Shown piece after piece: positions 44,739-53,360 of a stretch of 64,000 bases of DNA. Under the pieces are notes generated by a model. It had not been told where the DNA came from and ran no database searches. It worked only from the letters and a program-made list of their open reading frames with translations. The stretch's first letter is position 1, and each line of letters opens with the position of its first letter. Source of the DNA: Kutzneria kofuensis (GTDB taxonomy: Bacteria > Actinomycetota > Actinomycetes > Mycobacteriales > Pseudonocardiaceae). Both the position numbers and the translations under genes were made by a program. Location of the stretch: the NCBI RefSeq assembly GCF_014203355.1, contig NZ_JACHIR010000001.1, forward strand, positions 5,582,038-5,646,037. The letters run 5' to 3'.

Positions 44739-45149
44739 CACGCTGAGTAGACGTGAGAGTCACTCGGTTGGACTATGGTGACGCCGATCGGGCGCGTTTT
44801 ACCGTGGGCATCGGGCCGTCGCCGTTGGCCGGTCCGGTGGTTGCGAAACCCATTCCGACCAATCGGTGTTCCACATCGCATACCGATTTTACCCAGGTTT
44901 TACGGTAGACATTTACAACTTTTCTTGCGCGCATGGTGGCGTGATGATAGGTACTGCAAAAGAGTGGCAACTGGCTACTGTGAGTGACGCTCACGTAGGA
45001 TGTTTGCCCGATTGGACGCTGGTCGTCCGGATCTGCGGTCACTACCGTCGGCGGTGACGGTCAAGGTAATGTTCTCTTGACCTTCGCGGTTCGAATGCAT
45101 CTCACTGTGGGGCAATGAGACGTCTTCGCTCATTCAAAGGGGCTTACGC
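44739..45149. other. 411-base noncoding region of lower GC content
   Basis: No convincing gene is seen; the small frames here lack normal codon use. The central part (about 44870-44980) is clearly more AT-rich than its surroundings, with TTTTACCC, GGTTTTACGG and ACATTTACAAC. GTGAG-TGACG-CTCAC (44980-44994) is an inverted repeat immediately before a good -10 (TAGGAT, 44996-45001). The region therefore probably holds a regulated promoter for the downstream PEP-mutase-like gene with a long leader. A CGGTCAAGGTAATGTTCTCTTGACC inverted repeat lies near 45058-45082. Confidence 0.5.
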
Positions 45150-46022
45150 ATGACTTACGGCAGCGCTCTGCGCCGCGACGTGCAAAGCGACAGCATCACG
45201 CCACTGATCGGCGTGTTCGACATGTTCTCCGCGTCGCTGGCGGCACAGCACTATGGCGGCATGTTCGTCTCCGGTTTCGGTTTCGCGGCGTCCTACTACG
45301 GACTCCCGGACATCGGGTTCATCGCGTGGCCGGACATGGTCAACTTCGTGCAGCGGCTGCGGCTGGCGTTCCCGCAGCAGCACCTGCTCGTCGACATCGA
45401 CGACGGCTACGTGGATCCCGAGGTGGCCTGCCACGTCGTGGAGAACCTGGAGCGCATCGGCGCGTCCGGCGTGATCCTGGAGGACCAGAAGCGGCCGCGC
45501 CGCTGCGGCCACGTCGACGGCAAGCAGATCCTCCCGCTCGAGGAGTACCTGGAGAAGCTCAACCTGGTCCTGGAGACCCGTCGCGACCTGGTCGTCGTCG
45601 CCCGCACCGACGCCACCGAGGAGTCGGAGATCCTGCGCCGCGCCGAGGCGCTCGCCGCCACCGACGCCGACGTGTTGCTGGTCGACGGCGTGCGCAGCGT
45701 CGACTGGATCAGCAAGGTTCGGGCCGTGATCGGCGACAAGCCGCTGCTGTTCAACCAGATCGCCGGCGGCAAGTCGCCGCGGCTGTCGCTGACCGAGCTG
45801 GAGAACCTCGGCGTCAACGTCGCGATCTACTCCACGCCGTGCCTGTTCGCCGCGCACACCGCGATCGACAACGCGCTGCTGGAGCTGCGGGCCAACGACG
45901 GCCGGCTGCCGGAGGTCAAGGCGGGTGACGTGGGCGTCGCCGCCTCGATCGAGCTGTTGGAGCGCAACATCTCCCGGCACCACCCCCGGCAGGACCGCGT
46001 CGATGTCACGGTTGCGGGTTGA
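45150..46022 (+). CDS. Isocitrate lyase/PEP mutase superfamily enzyme
   Basis: A 290-residue TIM-barrel enzyme of the superfamily that makes or breaks C-C or P-C bonds next to a carboxylate. It has 'GVFDMFSASLAAQHYGGMFVSGFGFAASYYGLPDIG', the metal-binding 'LVDIDDGYVDPEVAC', 'GASGVILEDQKRPRRCGHVDGKQILP' with the mobile-loop CGH motif, and 'VVARTDATEESEILRRAEAL'. The CGH loop points to a lyase (2-methylisocitrate/oxaloacetate type) more than a true mutase. AAAGGGG precedes the ATG. The next gene, a transporter, overlaps its 3' end by 20 bases, so they are coupled. Confidence 0.88.
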   Translation: MTYGSALRRDVQSDSITPLIGVFDMFSASLAAQHYGGMFVSGFGFAASYYGLPDIGFIAWPDMVNFVQRLRLAFPQQHLLVDIDDGYVDPEVACHVVENLERIGASGVILEDQKRPRRCGHVDGKQILPLEEYLEKLNLVLETRRDLVVVARTDATEESEILRRAEALAATDADVLLVDGVRSVDWISKVRAVIGDKPLLFNQIAGGKSPRLSLTELENLGVNVAIYSTPCLFAAHTAIDNALLELRANDGRLPEVKAGDVGVAASIELLERNISRHHPRQDRVDVTVAG

Positions 46023-46980
46023 TCCGTACATCGTGGCGTTGCTGTTGACGGTGGCCGTCGCCTCGCTGCTCCCGGCGAGCGGGGCGGTGGCCACCGGCTT
46101 CGGTCACGCGACGACGATCGCCATCGGTCTGCTGTTCTTCCTCTACGGGGCAAGGCTTTCCACCCGTGAGGCGCTGGACGGGCTGAAGCACTGGCGGCTG
46201 CACGGCCTGGTGTTTCTCGCCACCTACGTGCTGTTTCCGTTGCTGGGCCTGCTGTGTCGGCTGCTCGTGCCGTGGGCGCTCACCCCGGAGCTGTGGACCG
46301 GGTTGATGTTCCTGTGCTGCCTGCCGTCGACCGTGCAGTCCTCGATCGCGTTCACCTCGATCGCCCGGGGCAACGTCGCCGCCGCGATCTGCAGCGCCTC
46401 CTTCTCCAACCTGGTCGGCATCGTGCTCACGCCGCTGCTGGTCACCGTGTTCCTCTTCACCGGCACCGGCGGGATGTCCCTCGGCGCCGTGCGGGACATC
46501 ATGCTGCAGCTCTTGGCGCCTTTCGTGGCCGGGCAACTCCTCCGGCGCTGGGTCGGCGGTTTCGTCACCCGGCACAAGAAGATCCTCGGCTACGTCGACC
46601 GCGGTTCGATCCTGCTGGTGGTGTACGCCGCCTTCAGCGAGGGCGTCGTGGCCGGCATCTGGGGGCGGCTGTCCTGGGTGTCGCTGGTGGTCCTGCTCGC
46701 CGTCAACGCCGTTCTGTTGGCGGTGGTCATGCTCCTGACCACCTTCACCGCCCGCCGGCTTCGTTTCTCCACCGAAGACGAGATCGCCATCGTCTTCTGC
46801 GGTTCCAAGAAGTCCCTGGCCAGCGGCCTGCCCATGGGAACGGTCCTGTTCCCCGCCGCCACCGTGGGCCTGGCCGTGTTGCCGCTGATGCTTTTCCACC
46901 AGCTGCAACTCATGGTGTGCGCTTGGCTCGCACGACGGTACGGCGCCCGCAAGGATGCCGTCGTGCTCGCCGGCGCCTGA
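46003..46980 (+). CDS. SBF-like (bile acid:Na+ symporter family) transporter, copy 1
   Basis: A 325-residue membrane protein of the YfeH/SBF-like family with about ten hydrophobic segments. Family blocks are 'TIAIGLLFFLYGARLSTREAL', 'LPSTVQSSIAFTSIARGNV', 'SFSNLVGIVLTPLL' and 'GSKKSLASGLPMGTVLF'. The substrate is probably an organic anion. The ATG at 46003 lies inside the preceding lyase gene, suggesting coupled expression and possibly import of the lyase substrate. A paralogue of the same length lies at 48201-49178. Confidence 0.9.
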   Translation: MSRLRVDPYIVALLLTVAVASLLPASGAVATGFGHATTIAIGLLFFLYGARLSTREALDGLKHWRLHGLVFLATYVLFPLLGLLCRLLVPWALTPELWTGLMFLCCLPSTVQSSIAFTSIARGNVAAAICSASFSNLVGIVLTPLLVTVFLFTGTGGMSLGAVRDIMLQLLAPFVAGQLLRRWVGGFVTRHKKILGYVDRGSILLVVYAAFSEGVVAGIWGRLSWVSLVVLLAVNAVLLAVVMLLTTFTARRLRFSTEDEIAIVFCGSKKSLASGLPMGTVLFPAATVGLAVLPLMLFHQLQLMVCAWLARRYGARKDAVVLAGA

Positions 46981-47079
46981 AAGTCGGGCGGGTGGTTCCA
47001 CTGGTCCTGGGGCATCGCCCGCCCGGCCCCATTCCGGCGGCGCAGGCGGCTGCCGCGCCGCCGGGGCGCGGTTTTTCCG

Positions 47080-47130
47080 CACCTGAGTGGCTCACTTGCC
47101 TTCCGGGGGCAGGTGAGCCACTCAAGTGGC
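47080..47130. repeat. Inverted repeat of the TGAGTGGCTCA family, copy A
   Basis: The left arm (47080-47100) pairs with the right arm (47109-47130) around a short loop, with two mismatches. Each arm carries the near-palindrome TGAGTGGCTCA. It follows the first transporter gene and precedes the ung promoter. The same motif makes up a larger element at 58666-58748. Confidence 0.75.
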
Positions 47131-47200
47131 AGGCTCTTGCTCGTCCCGCACCCCCGCGCCCCGTCGGGAACTGTCAGTCCCGCCGGATACAGTTCGAGGC

Positions 47201-47878
47201 ATGGTTTCCCGTCCGTTGAACGAAGTTGTCGAAGCCGGCTGGGCGCAGGCGTTGGAGCCGGTCGCCGACCGGATCGCCGCGATGGGCGACTTCCTGCGCG
47301 CCGAGGTGGCCGCGGGGCGCACCTACCTGCCGGCCGGTGAGAACGTGTTGCGCGCGTTCAAGCAGCCGTTCGCGGACGTCCGGGTGCTCATCGTCGGCCA
47401 GGACCCGTACCCGACGCCGGGGCACGCGGTGGGCCTGAGCTTCTCGGTGGCGCCGGAGGTGCGGCCGATTCCGCGCAGCCTGGCCAACATCTACCAGGAA
47501 CTGGAGTCCGACCTCGGCCTGCCGAGGCCGTCGAACGGCGACCTGTCGCCCTGGGCGGAGCAGGGGGTGCTGCTGCTCAACAGGTCCCTGACGGTCGCGC
47601 CCGGCCGCCCCAACTCCCACAAGGGCAAGGGCTGGGAGGAAGTCACCGAGCAGGCCATCCGTGCGCTCGCGGCCCGCCGCACGCCGCTGGTGGCGATCCT
47701 GTGGGGCAGCAACGCCCGCAGCCTCGCGCCGCTGCTGTCGGGCGTGCCGTGCATCGAGTCCGCCCACCCCAGCCCGATGTCGGCCGACCGCGGCTTCTTC
47801 GGCTCACGCCCGTTCAGCCGCGCGAACGACCTGCTCACCCGCCAGGGCGCGCAGCCCATCGACTGGAAGCTGCCGTGA
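47201..47878 (+). CDS. ung: Uracil-DNA glycosylase
   Basis: Ung removes uracil from DNA to start base-excision repair. The 225-residue family 1 enzyme has the catalytic '[22 protein letters not shown]' (Asp in GQDPYP), '[15 protein letters not shown]' and '[22 protein letters not shown]' with the catalytic His in HPSP. The ATG at 47201 is chosen because a GATACAGT box lies about 9 bases before it. It lies between two paralogous transporters, whereas in M. tuberculosis it follows thiL directly. Confidence 0.97.
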   Translation: MVSRPLNEVVEAGWAQALEPVADRIAAMGDFLRAEVAAGRTYLPAGENVLRAFKQPFADVRVLIVGQDPYPTPGHAVGLSFSVAPEVRPIPRSLANIYQELESDLGLPRPSNGDLSPWAEQGVLLLNRSLTVAPGRPNSHKGKGWEEVTEQAIRALAARRTPLVAILWGSNARSLAPLLSGVPCIESAHPSPMSADRGFFGSRPFSRANDLLTRQGAQPIDWKLP

Positions 47879-47885
47879 CGGCGCG

Positions 47886-48098
47886 TTAGTGCTGGCCGCG
47901 GACCTCCAGGGACGACAGCAGCTCGGCGGTGGCCGCGGCGACGGCGTCGACGGCCTTGGCGAACGCCTCGGCGTTGTGCGCGGCGGGCTGGCGGAAGCCG
48001 GAGAGCTTGCGGACGTACTGCAGGGCGGCGGCGCGGATGTCGGCGTCGGTGACGTGGTCGGCGAACGGCGGGCGCAGCGTCTTGATGCTTCGGCACAT
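47886..48098 (-). CDS. DUF2277 protein
   Basis: A 70-residue protein fitting DUF2277: 'MCRSIKTLRPPFADHVTDADIRAAALQYVRKLSGFRQPAAHNAEAFAKAVDAVAAATAELL'. The family start is M-C-R, so the ATG at 48098 is used; another ATG three codons earlier is possible. Two cys/basic-rich N-terminal turns and two helices are predicted. The function is unknown. It converges on ung and is divergent from the second SBF-like transporter. Confidence 0.85.
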   Translation of the reverse strand: MCRSIKTLRPPFADHVTDADIRAAALQYVRKLSGFRQPAAHNAEAFAKAVDAVAAATAELLSSLEVRGQH

Positions 48099-48200
48099 GC
48101 CGGCCATTGTGCGCGAGGGGTCTGACTTATCACGTTTCGTGAACACAGTCAGAGCGGTTAGCGTGTTTCCGAATCGCTGTTCTGCATCGATCCTGGATGC

Positions 48201-49178
48201 ATGCGTCGAATCGACCCCTACATCGTTGCCATCCTCTGCACGGTCGCGCTGGCCACTCTGCTGCCGGCGCGCGGGCTGTGGGTACCGGTGTTCGGCGACG
48301 CGACGACGGTGGCGATCGGCCTGCTGTTCTTCCTGTACGGCATCCGCCTGTCGCCGCAGGACGCGCTCGCCGGCATCAAGCACTGGCGGCTGCACGGCAT
48401 CGTGTTCGCCGCCACCTTCGTGCTGTTCCCGCTGCTGGGGCTGGCCCTGCGGGTGCTGGTGCCCGGCGTGATCTCGCCGGAGCTCTACATCGGCCTGCTC
48501 TACGTGTGCTGCCTGCCCTCGACCGTGCAGTCCTCGATCGCGTTCACGTCCATCGCCCGCGGCAACGTCTCCGCGGCGATCTGCGCGGCCTCGTTCTCCA
48601 ACCTGGTCGGCATCGTGCTCACGCCGCTGCTGGTCGGCGCGCTGATGACCACCCGCGGCGGCGGCTTCTCCGGTCACGCGCTCGTCGACATCGTGCTGCA
48701 GCTGCTGCTGCCGTTCGTGCTCGGGCAGCTGGCCCGGCGCTGGCTGGTCGGCTTCGTCAACCGGCACAAGTCGGTGCTGGGCCTGGTCGACCGCGGCTCG
48801 GTGCTGCTGGTCGTCTACACCGCGTTCAGCGAGGGCGTCGTCGCCGGCATCTGGGGCCAGCTGTCGGTGGCGAGCCTGCTCGCGCTGGTCGGCGTGAACA
48901 TCGCGCTGCTGGCGGTGGTGCTCGCGGTCACCTGGTTCGGGCCGAAGCTGCTCGGCTTCTCCCGCGAGGACCGGATCACGATCATGTTCGCCGGCTCGAA
49001 GAAGTCACTGGCCAGCGGCCTGCCGATGGCGAGCGTGCTGTTCGCCGGGCAGAGCGTGGGCCTGATCGTGCTACCGCTGATGTTGTTCCACCAGATCCAG
49101 CTCATGGTCTGTGCCTGGCTGGCCCAGCGCTTCGCCCGGACTCCCGCGCCCAGCCCGGAACCCGCGCTCGTGGCCTGA
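48201..49178 (+). CDS. SBF-like transporter, copy 2
   Basis: A 325-residue paralogue of the transporter at 46003-46980. Both share 'TVAIGLLFFLYG', 'LPSTVQSSIAFTSIARGNV', 'SFSNLVGIVLTPLLV', 'FSEGVVAGIWG' and 'GSKKSLASGLPM', and are identical in length. Differences are spread across the protein, so the duplication is not very recent. It has its own upstream region and is divergent from the DUF2277 gene. The ATG at 48201 gives M-R-R-I-D-P-Y, matching the start of copy 1. Confidence 0.9.
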   Translation: MRRIDPYIVAILCTVALATLLPARGLWVPVFGDATTVAIGLLFFLYGIRLSPQDALAGIKHWRLHGIVFAATFVLFPLLGLALRVLVPGVISPELYIGLLYVCCLPSTVQSSIAFTSIARGNVSAAICAASFSNLVGIVLTPLLVGALMTTRGGGFSGHALVDIVLQLLLPFVLGQLARRWLVGFVNRHKSVLGLVDRGSVLLVVYTAFSEGVVAGIWGQLSVASLLALVGVNIALLAVVLAVTWFGPKLLGFSREDRITIMFAGSKKSLASGLPMASVLFAGQSVGLIVLPLMLFHQIQLMVCAWLAQRFARTPAPSPEPALVA

Positions 49179-49190
49179 ATTGAGCACAGA

Positions 49191-49229
49191 GAAAGGGCCG
49201 TGCGGGACTTCGTCCCGCACGGCCCTTTC
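49191..49229. terminator. Bidirectional terminator between the transporter and rpmB
   Basis: A perfect 17-bp stem (49191-49207 with 49213-49229, arm GAAAGGGCCGTGCGGGA) with a CTTCG loop lies between convergent genes. Confidence 0.9.
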
Positions 49230-49240
49230 GGCCTCGAACC

Positions 49241-49432
49241 TCAGCCGCGGACGACCTTGCCGGCCTTCAGGCAGGAGGTGCACACGTTGACCCGGGCACG
49301 CTGGCCGGGCGCGACCTTGGCGCGCACCGACTGGATGTTCGGGTTCCACCGACGGTTGGTCCGGCGGTGCGAGTGCGAGACCGACATGCCGAAGCCCGGC
49401 CCCTTGCCGCAGACGTCGCAGACGGCAGCCAT
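49241..49432 (-). CDS. rpmB: Ribosomal protein bL28
   Basis: A 63-residue bL28 of the large ribosomal subunit: '[36 protein letters not shown]' and '[13 protein letters not shown]'. The two CxxC pairs mark it as the zinc-binding (C+) form; C- paralogues replace it under zinc starvation in many actinobacteria. AAGGAG precedes the ATG. It is divergent from the DhaL/FakA-like gene. Confidence 0.96.
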   Translation of the reverse strand: MAAVCDVCGKGPGFGMSVSHSHRRTNRRWNPNIQSVRAKVAPGQRARVNVCTSCLKAGKVVRG

Positions 49433-49583
49433 GTCAGACACTCCTTCAAGTAAATACGAGTCCTCAGGTGGCATCCGACCGAGCGTTGCCACCGGTGCGG
49501 ACGCGCTGATCCGGGCCAACCACGGACCAGAGCAACCAGGACAGGGTAACCGGTGATCCGGCGCCGCTCCAAACCGGCCCCGC

Positions 49584-49589
49584 TACCCT
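49584..49589 (+). promoter_or_regulatory. -10 hexamer TACCCT for the FakA-like gene
   Basis: TACCCT lies 34 bases before the GTG at 49624. GAGAGGAGGGG between them provides a ribosome-binding site, so this transcript is leadered. Confidence 0.55.
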
Positions 49590-49623
49590 CGCCGGCGGAG
49601 GGCTGCGAGAGGAGGGGCCGGAC

Positions 49624-51210
49624 GTGCTTCAGGCGCTGGACGCCGACGCGGTCCGCCGGTGGGCGGCGGCCGGGGTGCGCGCGCTGGACGCGGACCGCGA
49701 GGCCATCGACCGGATCAACGTCTACCCGGTCGCCGACGGCGACACCGGCACGAACCTGCTGCACACCATGCGGTCGGCGCTGGACGCCCTGGTCCACGAG
49801 CCGGCGGACGCGGTCGGCGCGGCGGTGTCCGCCCTGGCCAAGGGGGCGGTGGCGGGGGCACGCGGCAACTCGGGCGTGATCCTCTCGCAGGTGCTGCGCG
49901 GGCTGGCCGAGAGCTGGGACGGCGCCCGCACCGTCGGTGGCACCGCCCTGCGGACAGCCCTCCGGCGAGCCGACGAACTGGCCACCGCCGCGGTGTCCAA
50001 GCCGGTCGCCGGCACCGTGTTGTCCGTGCTCACGGCCGCTGCCGACGCCGCCGAGGAGTGCGGCTCCGACCTGCTCGACGACGTGGCGACCGCCGCCGTG
50101 AAGGCCGCCGCGCAAGCGCTTGCGGACACCCCGCGCCAGCTCGCCGTGCTGGCCGAACGTGGCGTCGTGGACGCCGGTGGCCGCGGTCTGCTGCTGATCT
50201 TGGACGCCCTGGCGACCGTGGTGGCCGAACGCCTCGACAGTGACGTCGAACACGACCTGCCTCCGGTGAGTGCGACCAAGGCCGCCTTGGTCCACGAGAG
50301 CAGCGCCTTCGAGTACGAGGTGATGTACCTCCTCGACGGCCTCGCCGACGAGCAGGCGTTGCGCGACCGGCTGGCCGGGCTCGGCGACAGCGTCGTGGTG
50401 GCCGGCGACGGCCACGGGCTGTGGTCCGTCCACGTGCACTGCGACGACATCGGCGCGGCGATCGAGGTCGGCATCGAGAACGGCCGCCCGCACCGCATCA
50501 CCGTCACCCGGTTCGCCGACCAGAAGGCCCGCTTCGCGCGGGACCGGGCGGTCGTCGCCATCGTGGCCGGCGAGGACGCCGCCGAGCTGTTCCGGGCCGA
50601 GGGCGCCTCGGTGCTCGTGCTGCGTCCCGACCGCGAGCCGGCCGTCACCGATCTGCTCGACGTGCTCGCCGAAACCGGCGCGGCGCAGGTTGTCGTGCTG
50701 CCCAACGACAGTGAGCTGGCTGATCTCGTCGCGCAGGCGGCCGAGCACGCCGACCGGGACGGCCGCGACGTTGTTGTCGTGCCGACGGCCTCGCCGGTGC
50801 AGGGCCTGGCCGCCCTCGCCGTGCACGACCCGAGCCGGCGGTCCGGCGACGACGTCGTCGCGATGGCCGAGGCCGCCGCCGCGACCAGGCGTGGCGAACT
50901 CGTGATCGCCAAGCGCGAGGCCATGACCTGGGTCGGGCGCTGCCAGCCCGGCGACGCGCTGGGCATGATCGACGGCGAGGTGGTGCTGATCGAGCCCGCG
51001 CCGGCCGATCTGGTCGCGGCCGCGTGCCGTCTCGTCGACCGGATGCTGGATGCCGGCGGCGAGTTGGTGACGGTCTTCGCCGGTGCGGACGCCCCCGTCG
51101 GCCTCGACGACGAACTGGGCCGGCACCTGCGGCTGAGCCATCCCGAGGTCGAGCTCACCGGCTATCCCGGCGGCCAGCCGGAGACCGTGGCCCTCATCGG
51201 CGTCGAATAG
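49624..51210 (+). CDS. DhaL/FakA-like kinase domain protein
   Basis: A 528-residue protein of the YloV/FakA type. The N-terminal DhaL domain has the ATP-Mg motif 'RINVYPVADGDTGTNLLHTMRSAL', 'GARGNSGVILSQVLRGLAE', and 'SKPVAGTVLSVLTAAADAAEE' to 'ERGVVDAGGRGLLLILDAL'. A middle domain and a C-terminal region ('LGMIDGEVVLIEPAPADLV') follow as in FakA. In Firmicutes FakA with FakB phosphorylates fatty acids; no DegV/FakB partner is visible here, so the substrate is not settled. In M. tuberculosis the locus is Rv2974c/Rv2975c, split in two; here it is intact. Confidence 0.9.
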   Translation: MLQALDADAVRRWAAAGVRALDADREAIDRINVYPVADGDTGTNLLHTMRSALDALVHEPADAVGAAVSALAKGAVAGARGNSGVILSQVLRGLAESWDGARTVGGTALRTALRRADELATAAVSKPVAGTVLSVLTAAADAAEECGSDLLDDVATAAVKAAAQALADTPRQLAVLAERGVVDAGGRGLLLILDALATVVAERLDSDVEHDLPPVSATKAALVHESSAFEYEVMYLLDGLADEQALRDRLAGLGDSVVVAGDGHGLWSVHVHCDDIGAAIEVGIENGRPHRITVTRFADQKARFARDRAVVAIVAGEDAAELFRAEGASVLVLRPDREPAVTDLLDVLAETGAAQVVVLPNDSELADLVAQAAEHADRDGRDVVVVPTASPVQGLAALAVHDPSRRSGDDVVAMAEAAAATRRGELVIAKREAMTWVGRCQPGDALGMIDGEVVLIEPAPADLVAAACRLVDRMLDAGGELVTVFAGADAPVGLDDELGRHLRLSHPEVELTGYPGGQPETVALIGVE

Positions 51211-51215
51211 TCCCT

Positions 51216-51244
51216 TGTGGACTGTTCTCTTCGAATCGTCCACA
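51216..51244 (+). terminator. Terminator after the FakA-like gene
   Basis: TGTGGAC (51216-51222) pairs with GTCCACA (51238-51244). The remaining 220 bases to the next gene contain TGAC-N6-GTCA near 51396, a possible operator close to the dehydrogenase promoter, and no ORF of note. Confidence 0.6.
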
Positions 51245-51463
51245 GTGGAGCGCCATGGTGACAGGGTGATCACCGAGCGCGACCGTCGTGGGAGCGTGCG
51301 CACGGATCGTCGCCGCGGCCTCACCACCAGTCGCGGCCCCGATGGTGTCCGGCAGCTGACGCCTCGGTTGCGGTCGGAGCGCGTTGATTGACACATCAGT
51401 CAGCTGTCGGGTCAACTGTGCGGTACCTGCATATCCGCACGTCACCAGCGAGGAGGTGGCCAG

Positions 51464-52642
51464 GTGCGTGAACCCTACCTTCAGGTCACCTGGACCGACC
51501 CCGTGACCGGCTGCCACGGCTATCTCGTGATCGACCGGTTGGTGCGCGGCGTGAGCAGTGGCGGGCTGCGGATGCGCGCCGGCTGCACCCTCGACGAGGT
51601 GCGCGGACTGGCCGCCGGCATGTCCGTGCGGGAGGCGCTGAACTACGACCCGTCCGGTCGCTACATCCCGTTGGGCGGCGCGAAAGGCGGCATCGACTGG
51701 GATCCGTACGACCCGCGGGCGACCGATGTGCTGCGCCGTTACCTGACCGCGATGCGGCCCTACGTCGAGCGGTTCTGGACCATGGGCGAGGATCTCGGGC
51801 TGCGACAGTCCACGATCGACAAGGTGCTCGCCGAACTCGGCTTCTCCTCGTCGATCCAGGCCGTGTACCCGCTGCTCGACGACGAGCGGGCCGCGCGGGC
51901 GCGGCTGCGCAAGGCTTCTCAGGTGCGGGTCGGCGGTCTGCGGCTCAAGGAGCTCGTCGGCGGCTGCGGCGTCGCCGAGGCCGCCCTCGTGGCGCTCGAC
52001 CGGCTTTCCCTTCCCACTGGTGAGGTGCGTGCCTTCGTCCAGGGCTTCGGCGCCATCGGCGGCTCCACCGCCCGGTTCCTGTCCGAGGCCGGCGTGCGGG
52101 TCGTCGGCATCGCCGACGTGAAGGGCATCGTGGCCAATCAGGACGGTCTCGACGTCGAGCGGCTGCTGCGCGGGCGGGACGCCCACGGCACCGTCGACCG
52201 TGACGACCTCGCCCCCGGCGACCACCTGCTGCCCGGCGACCAGTGGCTCGACGTCGACGCCGAGGTCCTCGTGCCCGCCGCCGTGTCGTATGCCGTCGAC
52301 GAGCGCAACGTCGACGAGGTCCGGGCTCGCGTCGTCGTCGAGGCCGCCAACATGCCCGTGCTGCCCGAGGCCGAACGCCGCCTCGTGCACCGCGGCGTGC
52401 TGGTCATCCCCGACGTCGTCGCCAACTCCACCAGCAGCACCTGGTGGTGGTGGACCCTCTTCGGCGACGTCCAACCCGACTCCGACAGCGCCTTCACCAA
52501 GATCCGCAGCACCATGCGCCGCCTCGTCGCCGCCGTCCTCGACGAGGCCGACCACGCCGCCATCACTCCCCGTGCCGCCGCCGCCCGCATCGCCGACCTG
52601 GCGGTTCGCGACATCGACGCCAAGTTCGGCACCGCGGCGTGA
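51464..52642 (+). CDS. Glu/Leu/Phe/Val dehydrogenase family protein
   Basis: A 392-residue oxidative-deamination enzyme. It has the Gly-rich lysine region 'YIPLGGAKGGIDWDPYD' (K74), 'MGEDLGLRQSTID' and the Rossmann motif 'VQGFGAIGGSTARFLSEAGVRVVGIAD'. 'EVLVPAAVSY', 'VVVEAANMPVLPEAERRLVHRGVLVIPDVVANS' and a helical C-terminus follow. The short N-terminus suggests a small leucine- or valine-type enzyme or a divergent glutamate dehydrogenase; specificity cannot be called. GAGGAGG precedes the GTG. A TetR gene follows in convergent orientation. Confidence 0.9.
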   Translation: MREPYLQVTWTDPVTGCHGYLVIDRLVRGVSSGGLRMRAGCTLDEVRGLAAGMSVREALNYDPSGRYIPLGGAKGGIDWDPYDPRATDVLRRYLTAMRPYVERFWTMGEDLGLRQSTIDKVLAELGFSSSIQAVYPLLDDERAARARLRKASQVRVGGLRLKELVGGCGVAEAALVALDRLSLPTGEVRAFVQGFGAIGGSTARFLSEAGVRVVGIADVKGIVANQDGLDVERLLRGRDAHGTVDRDDLAPGDHLLPGDQWLDVDAEVLVPAAVSYAVDERNVDEVRARVVVEAANMPVLPEAERRLVHRGVLVIPDVVANSTSSTWWWWTLFGDVQPDSDSAFTKIRSTMRRLVAAVLDEADHAAITPRAAAARIADLAVRDIDAKFGTAA

Positions 52643-52674
52643 GCGCTCACCGCGCCTGATCCTGCCGCCCTCGG

Positions 52675-53280
52675 TCAGCGGACCGGGGTGCGGGCCAGGA
52701 CGGTGTCGACGAAGGCCAGGCAGGTGGTGCGCATCCGGCCGGCGGTGAGGCTGTGGGAGCCGGCGAGGACCTGCACGGCCAGGCCGTCGATCATGCCGAC
52801 GAGCATGTTGGCCAGCACGAGGGGGTCGCCGTCGGTGAGCTGGCCCCGGGACTGGCCGTCGCGGACGATGTCAGCGACGATGCGGCGCCAGTCGCCGTAG
52901 AGGCGTTCGTTGAGTTCACGCAGGCGAGGGGAGCGGGGGCTCTCGGCCCATAACTCGATCCAGACCTTCCACGCCTCGACGGTCTCGGGGGTGCCGGGCA
53001 CGTAGGAGTGGACGATCTGGCGCAGGCGGGTGAGGGCGTCGGCCCGGGAGTCGAGCAGCCAGCGCCGGCGCTCCAACGATCTTTCGAAGCAGTCCTCGAA
53101 GGCGGCCTGGGCGAGGTCCTGCTTGGTGTCGAAGTAGTAGTGCACGGTCCCGCCCGACACCCCGGCCCGGCGGGCGACGTCGGAGATCCGCAGGTTGCGC
53201 AGCCCGCTCTCGGCAATGACCTGGCAGGTGGCGCGCAGGATCTGCGCCCGCCGCTCGGCCTCGACGCTGGGGCGCGGCAT
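52675..53280 (-). CDS. TetR-family regulator
   Basis: A 201-residue repressor. The N-terminal HTH (about 9-55) reads 'RRAQILRATCQVIAESGLRNLRISDVARRAGVSGGTVHYYFDTKQDL'. The C-terminal domain is of the BetI/AcnR-like TetR_C_6 type ('LRELNERLYGDWRRIVADIVRDGQSRGQL', 'ANMLVGMIDGLAVQVL'). It is convergent with the dehydrogenase gene and divergent from recG. The TGAC-N6-GTCA element upstream of the dehydrogenase (near 51396) is a possible target; this is inference. Confidence 0.9.
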   Translation of the reverse strand: MPRPSVEAERRAQILRATCQVIAESGLRNLRISDVARRAGVSGGTVHYYFDTKQDLAQAAFEDCFERSLERRRWLLDSRADALTRLRQIVHSYVPGTPETVEAWKVWIELWAESPRSPRLRELNERLYGDWRRIVADIVRDGQSRGQLTDGDPLVLANMLVGMIDGLAVQVLAGSHSLTAGRMRTTCLAFVDTVLARTPVR

Positions 53281-53360
53281 GGGGCGGCTCCTGGCTGTGT
53301 CCGGAGTTCGACGGGCGGTCAGATTAGCGGTGTCAGGGGTACGGGGTTGAATAGCACCCG

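Noticed and set aside
44773-45042. Small minus-strand ORF in the 44.7-45.1 kb gap
   Set aside because: Codon use and composition do not fit a gene, no ribosome-binding site is present, and the region looks regulatory.
51389-51412. TGAC-N6-GTCA element as a firm TetR operator
   Set aside because: The arms are only four bases and the link to the TetR gene at 52.7 kb is position only, so it is mentioned but not called as a feature.
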